From: Bacteroidota bacterium
Lineage (GTDB): Bacteria > Bacteroidota > Bacteroidia > Bacteroidales > Prolixibacteraceae
DNA: 58,440 bases
Direction: 5' to 3'
NCBI GenBank assembly: GCA_030698405.1
Contig: JAUYMU010000019.1
Span: 1-58,440 of the forward strand
Below the pieces are notes generated by a model. The model searched no databases. It was not told the DNA's origin and saw only the letters and a program-made list of their open reading frames with translations. The translations under genes were made by a program, and so were the position numbers. Positions 44,371 to 53,696 of the stretch are shown piece after piece (position 1 is the first letter of the stretch; each line of letters opens with the position of its first letter).

Positions 44371-47300
44371 TTAAAACGCCAGTTTTATACCCACCTTAAC
44401 GCTCGACATCTGTGGGTAGAAACCCTGTTGAAAATCTTTGCGTTCAGGATCGCCTTCAATAAGTTTTGTATAAGTCCACAGGTTGTTACCGGTGGTGTAA
44501 ACAAGCAAATTCGACACACCTGCTATGCGGTTTAATAATCCCGATTTAAAGGTATAACCTGCATAAAGTTCTTTCAGGCGCAAATAGTCGGCATTACGGA
44601 AGAAACGATCTTCAATCATTACCTGATAACCGCGGTCGGCCTCGCCACCACCCCAGAACAGGATGTCGGCGCTCGAACTGCCGCTGTAATGTATAGTCGA
44701 GTGATTGACATTTTGGTTATCTGGTCTCCAGTAGTCTAACTGAGAAGAGTGTACACGCCAGTCACCTTTTATGAATTCAACTTCGTAGGTCTGGTTGTAT
44801 TGTACAAACTTGCCAAGGTTTCCCTGAAACAGGAAATTAAAATCGAAGTTTTTATAGGTAAACCCTCCAGACCAGGAGAAAGTGAAAGGTGGGTAAGTCA
44901 AACCTTTGATTGGGTATTTATCGAGACTGGTAATGCTTCCATCAACCATATAATCGAGGAATTTGTAATCGCCCACATTTAATTTTTCAAGGGCAATAGG
45001 CGATGGATTTGTATGAATGTCGTCAATGGTGGTATAATACCCGGTTCCAGTCAGTTCAACCCCACTGATTTCCAGACCTTCAAGGCCAAACTCACTGCTC
45101 AACATTTCGGTTAACGGTTTGCCTGCCAATTTGGTATGTTCAGGGGCGTACGGTGGGTCATCTTTATAAATCACCCGGTTTTCGTTATACCCTGCAATTG
45201 CCCTTAAATTGTAGCTAAAATCCTGATTAACTATCTTATTCCAGGTCAATTCAACTTCAATCCCATGTTTTTTTACTTCGCCCAGATTCAATTCTTTAAA
45301 TGAATTTCCAATCATCATGGTTGCACTTTTAGGTACAAGCAGCATATTATTGCGCTTTTCATCAAACAAATCAACCACAAGATTCAACTGATCTTTAAGA
45401 AGTCCAATTTCGATACCAAAGTCTTTTTTACGGGCTTCTTCCCATTGTGCATTTGGATTGGCTCCCTGGTCTTCCCAGTAATATCCGCGTGCATCTTTTT
45501 TGTAAGGGCTAAGGTATAGCCAGCGTGTACGGGCATAATCGCTACCCACTAAACCATCGGAATAACGAAGCTTCAGCTTGCTCATCCAAGGTACGGCCGC
45601 TTTAAAGAATCCTTCTTCTGATATAACCCATCCAATAGCTCCTGAAGGAAAGAACCCGAAGCGTTTACCTGGAGCAAAACGCTCGGAACCAGTGTACCCA
45701 ACATTTATTTCAGCCAGGTATTTGTGTTTAAAATCATAGGTTGTTCTACCAACCAAGGCTTGATTGTAATAGGGGAACTGCGTTTCCTCGTTTTTTTGCT
45801 CGCGGTTCAAAAGAGCCAAACCTGTAACACTGTGGTTGCCAAAAGTGCGGGCATAATTAAGCGCGAACTCATAGTATAAGTTCCGGTAATAACCACCATT
45901 CATCGACCCAACATTAATATCCAGTTTTGGCAAAGTGTAAATGGCATCACCGGCGGGGTTACGGGTCCATGGGTTAATTGGGTTACCTTTTGTATCAACA
46001 GCTCCGATACTATTATAATTCAACACATAAGTAGGGTAGGTAAAACTAGCAGTTAACGAACGGTTACTGTAATAAGTACTTAACGATGCTTTACCTTTGA
46101 ACGAAAGACCCTCGGTAATGAAATCGAGTTTCTGGTCTAAAATTAAGTCGGTAAACAATTTCGACGAAGTATCCTCATTAAACTGGCCGTTATAGAGTGA
46201 GTTATAAGGATTACCCGTATATTCTCCAAAGGGTTCGACCAAACGTTTTCCTGTATCGTTCGGATAATGGGTGTCAGGGATCTGATCCAATACCCAATCC
46301 GGGAAATAGGCAGGGAAACGTGCTCCTGAAGTTGAATACAGGTTACGCCACGGAGCGCTGTTCGGGTTGTTTTTCACACCGGTTTCGCCACCAAGGTTAA
46401 AGGAAAGCACCGTTGTTTTGGTAATGTTAAAATCAACATTCGCACGATAATTAAATCGGTTAAACTTGTAATTTAAGTCGAAATAACCGTCTTTACGCGC
46501 ATCAAAAAAACTGCCTTCATGGAAGTATCCCAGCGAACAAAAATATTTAACAAAGTTTGTACCTCCGGTTACATTGAAATTAGCATTTACTATTGGCGCA
46601 TACGGATGCGTCAGTTCCTCGAACCAGTTAACATTGGGAAAACGCAGAGCGTTTAAAGGAGTTGAGGGATTTTTGTACTCATTGAGTTGCCATTCCGGAA
46701 TCAATGATGTGAACTGTTGACCGTTCATGTAGGCATGGTTCAGCATATTCATGGTGGTGTACGAATCTATGTGGTCGGGTATACGGGTGGCCTTTTCTAC
46801 ACCGTAAGAAGCGGAAACATCCAATTTTGGTTTTCCAAGCGATCCACGCTTGGTGGTTACAATAATAACCCCATTGGCGCCCTTTGCTCCAAATACCGCT
46901 GTTGCTGAAGCATCTTTCAAAACCGATAAAGTGTTTATTTCGTTCGGGTCCAGATTTTTAAAATCGCGTTCGACACCATCAACCAAAACCAGCGGTGCAG
47001 AACCGTTCCAACTCGACAAACCACGAATAATAATTTCAGAATTACTATTTCCTGGTTCGCCCGATTGCTGAATAGTTAAAACGCCGGAAAGTTTACCTGC
47101 AATCGCGTTGGTAACATTTGAGTTACCCGAACGCATCAAAGCCTGATTGTCGACCTGAGTTATAGCACCGACAACGCTTTCCTTTCTCTGGGTTCCATAA
47201 CCTACCACGACCACTTCTTCCAAACCCACATTTGATTCGGCCAGAACAACCGTAAAGTTGGTATTGTTGCCAATGGTTACATCTTTGGCAGTCATACCAA

Positions 47301-47628
47301 CAAAACTAATGGTAAGGGTTCTTGCTGTTGCAGGAACACTGAACCTGAATTTTCCATTAACATCAGTGATTGTACCAATGTTGGTACCGGTAACAATAAC
47401 GGTAGCTCCCGGGATTGGAACCCCCTGGGCGTCATTGACCATCCCGCTGACTTGTGTCTGCTGATCAACAGGATTAATTACCTGCTCCGGATTTGTATTT
47501 AAAGAAACGCCATCTGCTGCTACAGAGGCAAATCCAAATAACAAACCGACAGAAAGTAATTTAATCTTCAAAAGAATTTGCGAACCATTTCCGAAAGGGA
47601 AATGGCCTAATCTTCGAATTTTTTCCAT
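44371..47628 (-). CDS. SusC/RagA TonB-linked outer membrane protein (first pair)
   Basis: 1085 residues. The N-terminal targeting region is long (MEKIRRLGHFPFGNGSQILL before the hydrophobic core), then comes the regulatory-like domain VSGMVNDAQGVPIPGATVIV, the TonB-box region EEVVVVGYGTQRKESVVGAI, and plug motifs LVLVDGVERDFKNLDPNEI and DASATAVFGAKGANGVIIVT. The barrel ends in VKVGIKLAF. It has no STN domain, so it is not expected to signal to a FecR. It is the first gene of the operon and has a LacI-type palindrome ~92 bp upstream of its start. Confidence 0.95.
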   Translation of the reverse strand: MEKIRRLGHFPFGNGSQILLKIKLLSVGLLFGFASVAADGVSLNTNPEQVINPVDQQTQVSGMVNDAQGVPIPGATVIVTGTNIGTITDVNGKFRFSVPATARTLTISFVGMTAKDVTIGNNTNFTVVLAESNVGLEEVVVVGYGTQRKESVVGAITQVDNQALMRSGNSNVTNAIAGKLSGVLTIQQSGEPGNSNSEIIIRGLSSWNGSAPLVLVDGVERDFKNLDPNEINTLSVLKDASATAVFGAKGANGVIIVTTKRGSLGKPKLDVSASYGVEKATRIPDHIDSYTTMNMLNHAYMNGQQFTSLIPEWQLNEYKNPSTPLNALRFPNVNWFEELTHPYAPIVNANFNVTGGTNFVKYFCSLGYFHEGSFFDARKDGYFDLNYKFNRFNYRANVDFNITKTTVLSFNLGGETGVKNNPNSAPWRNLYSTSGARFPAYFPDWVLDQIPDTHYPNDTGKRLVEPFGEYTGNPYNSLYNGQFNEDTSSKLFTDLILDQKLDFITEGLSFKGKASLSTYYSNRSLTASFTYPTYVLNYNSIGAVDTKGNPINPWTRNPAGDAIYTLPKLDINVGSMNGGYYRNLYYEFALNYARTFGNHSVTGLALLNREQKNEETQFPYYNQALVGRTTYDFKHKYLAEINVGYTGSERFAPGKRFGFFPSGAIGWVISEEGFFKAAVPWMSKLKLRYSDGLVGSDYARTRWLYLSPYKKDARGYYWEDQGANPNAQWEEARKKDFGIEIGLLKDQLNLVVDLFDEKRNNMLLVPKSATMMIGNSFKELNLGEVKKHGIEVELTWNKIVNQDFSYNLRAIAGYNENRVIYKDDPPYAPEHTKLAGKPLTEMLSSEFGLEGLEISGVELTGTGYYTTIDDIHTNPSPIALEKLNVGDYKFLDYMVDGSITSLDKYPIKGLTYPPFTFSWSGGFTYKNFDFNFLFQGNLGKFVQYNQTYEVEFIKGDWRVHSSQLDYWRPDNQNVNHSTIHYSGSSSADILFWGGGEADRGYQVMIEDRFFRNADYLRLKELYAGYTFKSGLLNRIAGVSNLLVYTTGNNLWTYTKLIEGDPERKDFQQGFYPQMSSVKVGIKLAF

Positions 47629-47719
47629 AATTTAATCTGTTAGTTAAAATAATTAGTTTGATTTTGTAGGTGAAGTAATTGAATTTCAACACCATCTGGA
47701 GGGGGCTTCTTTGAAAACT

Positions 47720-47733
47720 TGCAATCGATTGCA
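47720..47733. promoter_or_regulatory. LacI-family-type operator palindrome
   Basis: TGCAATCGATTGCA is a perfect 14-bp palindrome with the central CG typical of LacI/GalR-family operators. It lies about 92 bp upstream of the susC start. No LacI-family gene is in this window, so the regulator would be encoded elsewhere. Confidence 0.65.
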
Positions 47734-47994
47734 TGGTCTTCACAAAAAAACATCAATTCATAAGCATTAGTTTTAGGTTAACAGTTAAGTTTAAGAGCAA
47801 AACGTGATATGCATTTTTTAATCTGCGATCAAAACTAAGAATATTTTACACTTATTAACAAATAAGTCGCATTAAATTTACAAACAGAATGCATTTTTTT
47901 ATTAATAAAGATTTGTGCGGGTAAAATAAAGCAGGCCTTTTTAGGTGCAGAGCACTGGTGATATTTGTAGTCTATATGATGCAATTCACGCAAG

Positions 47995-48010
47995 AGGTGC
48001 AGCGCACCGG
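47995..48010. repeat. 16-bp inverted repeat, left copy (AGGTGCAGCGCACCGG)
   Basis: Its exact reverse complement is at 49050-49065, on the far side of the insertion sequence. Each copy is also a small hairpin in itself (GGTGC-AGC-GCACC). Confidence 0.6.
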
Positions 48011-48032
48011 GATAAAGGACGTATTTATTTTT

Positions 48033-49038
48033 AACTGCCTATCCCTTTCGGTCAAGCTGATTTTGTAATTTCTTTAAACGGTTGAGGAATAGTATCTACA
48101 GCTTGCTGCATTAGTCGATAAAACAACTTTCCTCTATATGTCGATAGCTTTCTATTAAACCGAAACGCAAATTCATCTAAATAATAAGACAGGTATTTTG
48201 GAGAAATGCTACCTTGATGAGTTCCATTTATCCACCGTTTAACAAGTGAATCGACAAGATGTACATGCGGTAATAGTTCATGAGCCTTTTTTCCACTTCC
48301 CGAAATAACTTTGATTTTATGTTTATATTTCTCAGAATTAGTCAAAGAGTTATATCTTGGCCAGCCATCTGTAATAATTGTACTCCCTTGTTTAATATTC
48401 TCATCGATAAATGTTAAAAGATATTCGCCAGATGCTTCAGGTATACACTTGAACCGAACTCTACCAATCTGTTTTCCAATGCATTCAGTGGCAACCACCA
48501 CCAAAGTTTTCGTTTCTGCGCCTCTTCCTTGTTTCCCAGAGCCAATTTCTTTTCCTCCAATATAAGTTTCATCAACCTCAATTTCACCAGAAAGTAGATC
48601 TCTATCTGGTCTTACCATTGCTCTACGAAGCTTTTGCAGCCAAGACCAAGCAGTTTCATATGAACCAAAGCCCATAAAATCCATCAAATTATTAGCACTT
48701 GCACCTGTCTTTTGTGCAACAACCCACCACATAATGTGAAACCAAAGTATTAACGGTTTTCTTGTACCATGAAAAATAGTACCTCCCGTTACTGATGCTT
48801 GATGACCACAAGAGGAACAATGAATCAATTTCTGTTCAGTGAGCCAATATTTATTACTGCCTCTACATTTGGGACAAACAAAGCCATTCGGCCATCTTAT
48901 TTCAAAAATATAATTCCAACAGTCTTCCTCACTTCTAAATTGAGCAAGGAATTCTTGAAAATCTTTCGGGTTAATGCTCATTACTAATCATGCAGCAATG
49001 TTACAAATTTTTTACTTGACCGAAAGGGATAGGCAGTT
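48033..49038 (-). mobile_element. IS1595-family insertion sequence, intact
   Basis: A 1006-bp element bounded by perfect 24-bp terminal inverted repeats, starting AACTGCCTATCCCTTTCGGT at 48033-48056 and repeated in reverse complement at 49015-49038. It carries one transposase gene. The A/T-rich flanks (TATTTTTA left, TATTTTAA right, taken at a one-base shift) resemble an 8-bp target duplication with one difference, but this is not certain. The element lies between the SusCD control region and serA and interrupts no gene. Confidence 0.92.
48052..48981 (-). CDS. IS1595-type transposase (ISXO2-like)
   Basis: 309 residues. An N-terminal zinc ribbon has CPKC (Cys36, Cys39) and CSSC (Cys55, Cys58). 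The DDE-type catalytic part includes EIEVDETYIGGKE (first Asp) and STIITDGWPRYNSL (second Asp). It then has VDSLVKRWINGTHQGSISPK before YLDEFAFRFNRK, the conserved ISXO2 end. The frame is complete and the gene fills the element between the terminal repeats, so it looks functional. Confidence 0.95.
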   Translation of the reverse strand: MSINPKDFQEFLAQFRSEEDCWNYIFEIRWPNGFVCPKCRGSNKYWLTEQKLIHCSSCGHQASVTGGTIFHGTRKPLILWFHIMWWVVAQKTGASANNLMDFMGFGSYETAWSWLQKLRRAMVRPDRDLLSGEIEVDETYIGGKEIGSGKQGRGAETKTLVVVATECIGKQIGRVRFKCIPEASGEYLLTFIDENIKQGSTIITDGWPRYNSLTNSEKYKHKIKVISGSGKKAHELLPHVHLVDSLVKRWINGTHQGSISPKYLSYYLDEFAFRFNRKLSTYRGKLFYRLMQQAVDTIPQPFKEITKSA

Positions 49039-49049
49039 ATTTTAATATT

Positions 49050-49065
49050 CCGGTGCGCTGCACCT
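49050..49065. repeat. 16-bp inverted repeat, right copy (CCGGTGCGCTGCACCT)
   Basis: Exact reverse complement of 47995-48010, 12 bp outside the right end of the insertion sequence. Confidence 0.6.
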
Positions 49066-49315
49066 TACCAGCTTCTATCTACTTTTTCGCTATAAATATT
49101 TTGCGGCGCTGCCGCTTTCTAATAGCGAAAGATCTGACACCTTTCGGATTTTTAGCATTATAAATGTTTGGGCAATTCTTCAATTAAGACTGACAAATGA
49201 ATACTTTACCCACACTATCCGTTATAGACCCGCTTTTTTTCATCGAAACACCTGTGATCTTTTAAATAAATTTGTGATCTTTGTCATACTTTTTCATGAC
49301 AAAAAACCAAATATC

Positions 49316-50488
49316 ATGTTCAAAATCCAGACATTAAATAAGATCGATCCGGAAGGATTGAAGATTTTTCCTTTAGACAAATACGAAATTGCCAGTGAAT
49401 TCAATAATCCTGATGCAATTATCGTTCGTAGTCAGGCCATGCACGACATGGAGTTGCCAGCAAGTCTGCTTTCCATTGCCCGCGCTGGTGCCGGTGTCAA
49501 TAATATCCCAGTCGAAAAATGTACTGAAAAGGGTATCGTAGTTTACAATACGCCCGGTGCAAATGCCCATGCAGTAAAAGAAATTTTAATCGCAGGTATG
49601 CTTTTGGCTTCGCGCGATATTTCAGGAGCCATTGAATGGGCAAAAACCTTGAAGGGTAAGGGAAGCGAAGTGCCCGGTTTGGTTGAAAAAGGCAAGTCTA
49701 ATTTCGGCGGAACTGAAATACGTGGAAAAACGCTGGCTGTTATCGGGCTTGGCGCGATCGGTGTTTTGGTTGCCAATGCAGCACAGGCACTCGGAATGAA
49801 TGTAATTGGTTACGATCCCTACATTTCGGTGGCACATGCCTGGAAACTGAGTCGCAACGTGAAGAAGGCAGAAGGACTTGATTCATTGTTGGCCAATGCC
49901 GATTTTGTTTCAATCCATATTCCTCAAATGCCCGAAACCAAAGGATTCATCAATAAGGATAAGCTGAAGATGATGAAAAACGGGGTTAAAATCCTGAACT
50001 TTTCGCGGGGTGGTTTGGTGAAAAATCAGGATATGATTGAAGCAATTGAATCTGGAAAAGTTGGGAAGTATGTCACCGATTTTCCTGAAGATGAATTGAT
50101 TGATGTGAAAAATATCATTGCCATTCCTCACCTTGGCGCCTCCACAGAAGAGTCGGAAACCAATTGTGCAATCATGGCTGTAACCCAGGTTATTGATTAT
50201 CTTGAAAATGGAAATATTGTGAATTCTGTAAATTTCCCCACAGCAGAAATGGAACGCAATGGCGGAACAAGAATCTTAGTTGCCAATAAAAATGTACCGA
50301 AAATGGTCAGCCAGATTTCTGCATTGCTGGCACATGAAGGTTTAAATATCTCGAACATGCTTAACAAAAACAGGGACGAAATTGCCTATAACATTATTGA
50401 CATTGACGGCACTGTTCCGGCAACAATTAAAAACATGATATCTGAAATAGAAGGAGTCGTTATGGTAAGAATACTTCCTCCGAAATAA
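49316..50488 (+). CDS. serA: D-3-phosphoglycerate dehydrogenase family protein
   Basis: 390 residues from ATG 49316; an upstream in-frame start adds 14 poor residues. Substrate-domain IVRSQAMHDMELP and ARAGAGVNNIPVEKC are followed by the NAD-binding GLGAIGVLVANAAQALGM (GxGxxG), then NFSRGGLVKN (Arg) and IPHLGASTEESE (His), and a C-terminal ACT-like domain (RILVANKNVPKMVSQISALL). The enzyme oxidises 3-phosphoglycerate to start serine synthesis. No serC is next to it, although the pair is often adjacent in Bacteroidota. Confidence 0.93.
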   Translation: MFKIQTLNKIDPEGLKIFPLDKYEIASEFNNPDAIIVRSQAMHDMELPASLLSIARAGAGVNNIPVEKCTEKGIVVYNTPGANAHAVKEILIAGMLLASRDISGAIEWAKTLKGKGSEVPGLVEKGKSNFGGTEIRGKTLAVIGLGAIGVLVANAAQALGMNVIGYDPYISVAHAWKLSRNVKKAEGLDSLLANADFVSIHIPQMPETKGFINKDKLKMMKNGVKILNFSRGGLVKNQDMIEAIESGKVGKYVTDFPEDELIDVKNIIAIPHLGASTEESETNCAIMAVTQVIDYLENGNIVNSVNFPTAEMERNGGTRILVANKNVPKMVSQISALLAHEGLNISNMLNKNRDEIAYNIIDIDGTVPATIKNMISEIEGVVMVRILPPK

Positions 50489-50515
50489 TATTAATTTTTC
50501 GGTCTTTTGAGATTA

Positions 50516-50561
50516 AAATGCCCGGTAAGTTTAGTGTAATTACTATATTTGCCGGGCATTT
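50516..50561 (+). promoter_or_regulatory. Hairpin downstream of serA with a -7 promoter box in its loop
   Basis: A 10-bp stem, AAATGCCCGG (50516-50525) / CCGGGCATTT (50552-50561). Its loop ends with TATATTTG at 50544-50551, a perfect TAnnTTTG. It may terminate serA and carry the promoter for the gene at 50647. Confidence 0.5.
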
Positions 50562-50646
50562 ATCTTGTATATACAAGTTGTGAAGCAATTATTAAAAATT
50601 GATTTTAATATAAATAATGGGCACCGTTATTCAAAATATTTGAATT

Positions 50647-51087
50647 ATGAAAACATTTAATTTCTTCTTAATCAGTTTCATTTTAGTAACTACACTTGCA
50701 TTCGGACAATCAAATGATGAGTTGGAGATCAGGAAATTAGAAAAACACTGGACTCAATTGCTTGATAAGGGAGACACAATTTCGCTACTTAAAATATGGT
50801 CGAAAGACTATGTAGTAAATAATCCAAACGGGAAAATTGTGACTGCAAAAGAAATCATAACACTTATGAAAAATGGTCATAAATTTCCATCTGTTGAAAG
50901 AATCATTGAAAAAATTACTTTCAATCAAAATATTGCGGTAGTAATGGGTAAAGAGCTGCAACAGCCAGCCAATATGGTAGCTAACCAGGATGAATGGATA
51001 CCAAGGAGATTCACCAATATTTGGATAAAGTCGGAAATTGGATGGCAGTTAGCAGCAAGGCAGTCATCAAATGTAAATCCTGAATAG
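50647..51087 (+). CDS. NTF2-like/DUF4440-type exported protein
   Basis: 146 residues with a signal peptide (ending LAFGQ). The mature protein has the cone-like NTF2 pattern: LEIRKLEKHWTQLLDKGD (first helix), LLKIWSKDYVVNNPNGKIVT, strands IEKITFNQNIAVVMGKEL and RRFTNIWIKSEIGWQLAARQ. The family includes ketosteroid-isomerase-like enzymes and many binding proteins without known activity. No function can be given. Confidence 0.78.
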   Translation: MKTFNFFLISFILVTTLAFGQSNDELEIRKLEKHWTQLLDKGDTISLLKIWSKDYVVNNPNGKIVTAKEIITLMKNGHKFPSVERIIEKITFNQNIAVVMGKELQQPANMVANQDEWIPRRFTNIWIKSEIGWQLAARQSSNVNPE

Positions 51088-51164
51088 TTCCTTTTAATTT
51101 AGAATCAAAATATAAAATCGGAAATTCAACATTCACTCAAAATTAATTATTCAAACTATATAAA

Positions 51165-53192
51165 ATGGGAAAAAACCTCGTAACAAAAGCAGCTGACAAT
51201 GTTCGAATCCTATCGGCAGCAATGGTCGAAAAAGCAAAATCAGGCCATCCGGGTGGTGCAATGGGCGGTGCCGATTTTGTGACTGTTCTTTATTCTGAAT
51301 TCCTGAATTTCGATCCAAGTGATATGACCTGGATCAATCGTGACCGTTTCTTTTTGGATCCGGGTCACATGTCACCGATGTTATATTCCATTCTGGCATT
51401 GAATGGCTTTTATACGATGGACGAACTGGCCAATTTTCGCCAGTGGGGTAGCCCAACTCCCGGCCATCCTGAAGTAGAACCTGCCAGAGGAGTTGAAAAT
51501 ACTTCAGGACCACTTGGTCAGGGGCACACAATGGCTGTTGGAGCTGCGATTGCTGAACGATTTCTGGTTCAGCGTTTTGGCGAATGGATGGCGCATAAGA
51601 CCTACACTTTCATTTCTGACGGTGGTGTTCAGGAAGAAGTTTCGCAGGGTGCCGGTCGTATTGCCGGATTTCTTGGGCTGAGCAATCTGATCATGTTTTA
51701 CGATTCAAATGACATTCAGCTTTCAACCGAAACCAAAGAGGTTACCAGAGAAGATACCGCAAAAAAATACGAAGCATGGGGCTGGAAAGTAATCACCATT
51801 GAAGGAAACAATGCAGATGCAATCCGCGCTGCATTGAAAGAAGCCAATGCTGAAACTGAAAAGCCAACCCTGATCATCGGTAAAACAATAATGGGTCTGG
51901 GCGCACTAAAAGAAGATGGTACAAGTTTCGAACGTCAGTGTGCTACTCACGGAATGCCTTTGGGCGAAGCAGGAGCTTCTTTCGAAAAATCAATTGAAAA
52001 TCTGAATGGCGATCCTAAAAATCCGTTTGTTATTTTTGACGATGTTCAGGAAATGTTCGACAAACGTAAAGCTGAATTGATTGCCGCAGCTGCTGAGAAG
52101 AAAACAGCTCAATTGGAATGGAGAAATGCCAATCCTGAATTAGCATCAAAACTTGCAACTTTTTTCAGCAACGAAGCTCCGGCTTTCGATTTCGATAAAA
52201 TTGTGCAGAAAGCCGGAACCGCAACACGCGCAGCTTCGAGCACCGTTTTGGCCGCATTTGCAGGCGAAGTTGAAAACATGATCGTTTCCTCAGCCGACCT
52301 TTCAAACTCTGATAAAACTGACGGTTTTCTGAAAAAAACCACAGCATTTACCAAAGGCGATTTCTCCGGATCATTCTTTCAGGCTGGCGTTTGCGAGCTG
52401 ACGATGGCTTGTATCATGAACGGAATGGCTTTACATGGAGGGGTTATTCCGGTTTGCGGAACTTTCTTCGTTTTCTCTGATTATATGAAACCGGCAGTAC
52501 GTATGGCCGCCCTGATGCAATTGCCTGTAAAATTTGTTTGGACACACGATGCTTTCCGTGTTGGGGAAGACGGACCGACCCACCAGCCCGTTGAGCAGGA
52601 AGCCCAGATCCGCCTGATGGAAAAGCTGAAAAACCACCATGGCAAAAATTCAGTATTGGTACTTCGTCCGGCTGACAGCGAAGAATCAACAGTTGCATGG
52701 AAACTAGCCCTTGAAAATACTGATTCGCCAACAGCGTTGATTTTATCGCGTCAGAACATAAAAAACCTTCCGTCGAAAGGCGATCGTTATGCCGAAGCAC
52801 AACAAGCAGGAAAAGGCGCATACATTGTTACCGATTCAGAAGGAACGCCCGATGTGATCCTTTTGGCAAGCGGTTCTGAAGTTGCCACATTGGTTGAAGG
52901 TCAGGTTCTGCTCGAAAAGGAAGGCATCAAATGCCGGATTGTATCGGTTCCGTCCGAAGGATTGTTCCGCAGCCAAAGCAAAGAATACCAGCAAAGTGTA
53001 TTGCCTTCAGGAGTTAAAAAATTCGGTATGACTGCCGGATTGCCTGTTAATCTGGAAGGATTGGTAGGCGCCGACGGCAAAGTATTTGGTTTGGAATCAT
53101 TTGGATACTCAGCTCCTTATACCGTTCTGGATGAAAAACTTGGATTTACTGCTGTGAATGTTTACAACCAAGTGAAGGAAATTCTGGCGTAA
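51165..53192 (+). CDS. tkt: Transketolase
   Basis: 675 residues, single-chain form. Thiamine-diphosphate domain motifs: KSGHPGGAMGGADF, LDPGHMSPMLYS, ENTSGPLGQGHTMAVGAAIA and FISDGGVQEEVSQGAGRIAG. The pyrimidine domain has MALHGGVIPVCGTFFVFSDY, WTHDAFRVGEDGPTHQPVEQ, and the C-terminal domain KCRIVSVPSEGLF. It moves two-carbon ketol units between sugar phosphates in the non-oxidative pentose phosphate pathway. It is followed by two stem-loops in tandem. Confidence 0.95.
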   Translation: MGKNLVTKAADNVRILSAAMVEKAKSGHPGGAMGGADFVTVLYSEFLNFDPSDMTWINRDRFFLDPGHMSPMLYSILALNGFYTMDELANFRQWGSPTPGHPEVEPARGVENTSGPLGQGHTMAVGAAIAERFLVQRFGEWMAHKTYTFISDGGVQEEVSQGAGRIAGFLGLSNLIMFYDSNDIQLSTETKEVTREDTAKKYEAWGWKVITIEGNNADAIRAALKEANAETEKPTLIIGKTIMGLGALKEDGTSFERQCATHGMPLGEAGASFEKSIENLNGDPKNPFVIFDDVQEMFDKRKAELIAAAAEKKTAQLEWRNANPELASKLATFFSNEAPAFDFDKIVQKAGTATRAASSTVLAAFAGEVENMIVSSADLSNSDKTDGFLKKTTAFTKGDFSGSFFQAGVCELTMACIMNGMALHGGVIPVCGTFFVFSDYMKPAVRMAALMQLPVKFVWTHDAFRVGEDGPTHQPVEQEAQIRLMEKLKNHHGKNSVLVLRPADSEESTVAWKLALENTDSPTALILSRQNIKNLPSKGDRYAEAQQAGKGAYIVTDSEGTPDVILLASGSEVATLVEGQVLLEKEGIKCRIVSVPSEGLFRSQSKEYQQSVLPSGVKKFGMTAGLPVNLEGLVGADGKVFGLESFGYSAPYTVLDEKLGFTAVNVYNQVKEILA

Positions 53193-53202
53193 TTAATTTG
53201 CT

Positions 53203-53250
53203 GTTAACTTTTCCAAAGCTTTATTCTAATTTATAAAGCTTTGGAAAAGA
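53203..53250. repeat. Hairpin repeat, left copy
   Basis: CTTTTCCAAAGCTTTA / TAAAGCTTTGGAAAAG: a perfect 16-bp stem around an 8-nt loop, with flanking GTTAA. A second copy at 53936-53982 differs at about 3 of 47 positions. The two frame the MNT/HEPN genes. Confidence 0.85.
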
Positions 53251-53255
53251 TTTCC

Positions 53256-53290
53256 ATACCCCGGAATCTTTGGTTTCGGGGTATTTTTTT
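53256..53290 (+). terminator. Terminator of tkt
   Basis: ATACCCCG / CGGGGTAT (8 bp, 13-nt loop) followed by a run of seven T. It lies 6 bp after the left hairpin repeat and 64 bp past the tkt stop. Confidence 0.8.
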
Positions 53291-53321
53291 ATTTAGCCGA
53301 CATCTAATCTTTCATCTTTCG

Positions 53322-53329
53322 TATATTTG
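53322..53329 (+). promoter_or_regulatory. -7 promoter element of the MNT/HEPN module
   Basis: TATATTTG, an exact TAnnTTTG match, 50 bp before the MNT start codon. No good -33 box at 19-20 bp. Confidence 0.5.
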
Positions 53330-53378
53330 AATTCTATTGTGATTGTCGGGAAGAACAAAAATTCATAATTTTGATCAC

Positions 53379-53696
53379 ATGAATAGAAAAACAAAACATA
53401 TTGCCACACTGATCAGGAAAAAGATTGATGAGATTGATCCTGGAGCTCAGGTCATTCTTTTTGGGTCGAGAGCCAGAGGTGATGAAAGAATTGATTCTGA
53501 CTGGGATTTGCTTATTTTAACGGAATATCCTGTTGATCTAGAAAAGGAAAGATTGTTTAGAAATAATTTATATGATCTGGAATTGGAAACAGGTGAACCG
53601 TTTTCCCTTTTTGCATATTCAAAAATTGATTGGGATACTAAACAACGAATTTCCCCATTTTATGCGAATGTGAGAAAGGAAGGAATAAGTTTATGA
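53379..53696 (+). CDS. Minimal nucleotidyltransferase (MNT/MntA-like)
   Basis: 105 residues from ATG 53379; an upstream TTG adds 12 unlikely residues. The signature ILFGSRARGDERIDSDWDLL has Gly29-Ser30 and the metal-binding pair Asp41/Asp43 intact. MNT proteins of MNT-HEPN modules are antitoxins that AMPylate the HEPN RNase partner. The stop overlaps the start of the next gene by 4 bp (ATGA). The module is bracketed by two nearly identical hairpins. Confidence 0.92.
   Translation: MNRKTKHIATLIRKKIDEIDPGAQVILFGSRARGDERIDSDWDLLILTEYPVDLEKERLFRNNLYDLELETGEPFSLFAYSKIDWDTKQRISPFYANVRKEGISL

Larger units (their letters stand above)
47629..48032 (-). promoter_or_regulatory. Leader/control region of the double SusCD operon
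   Basis: About 400 bp without a gene before the IS element. It contains the palindrome at 47720-47733, an A/T-rich stretch (47780-47930) and a GGTGCAGCGCACC hairpin at 47996-48008. No unambiguous TTTG/TAnnTTTG pair was found, so the start point cannot be placed. Confidence 0.5.

Noticed and set aside
48033-49038. Composite transposon formed by the IS and the outer 16-bp repeats
   Set aside because: Only one IS copy is present, and the outer repeats are short self-complementary hairpins with no gene between them other than the transposase.
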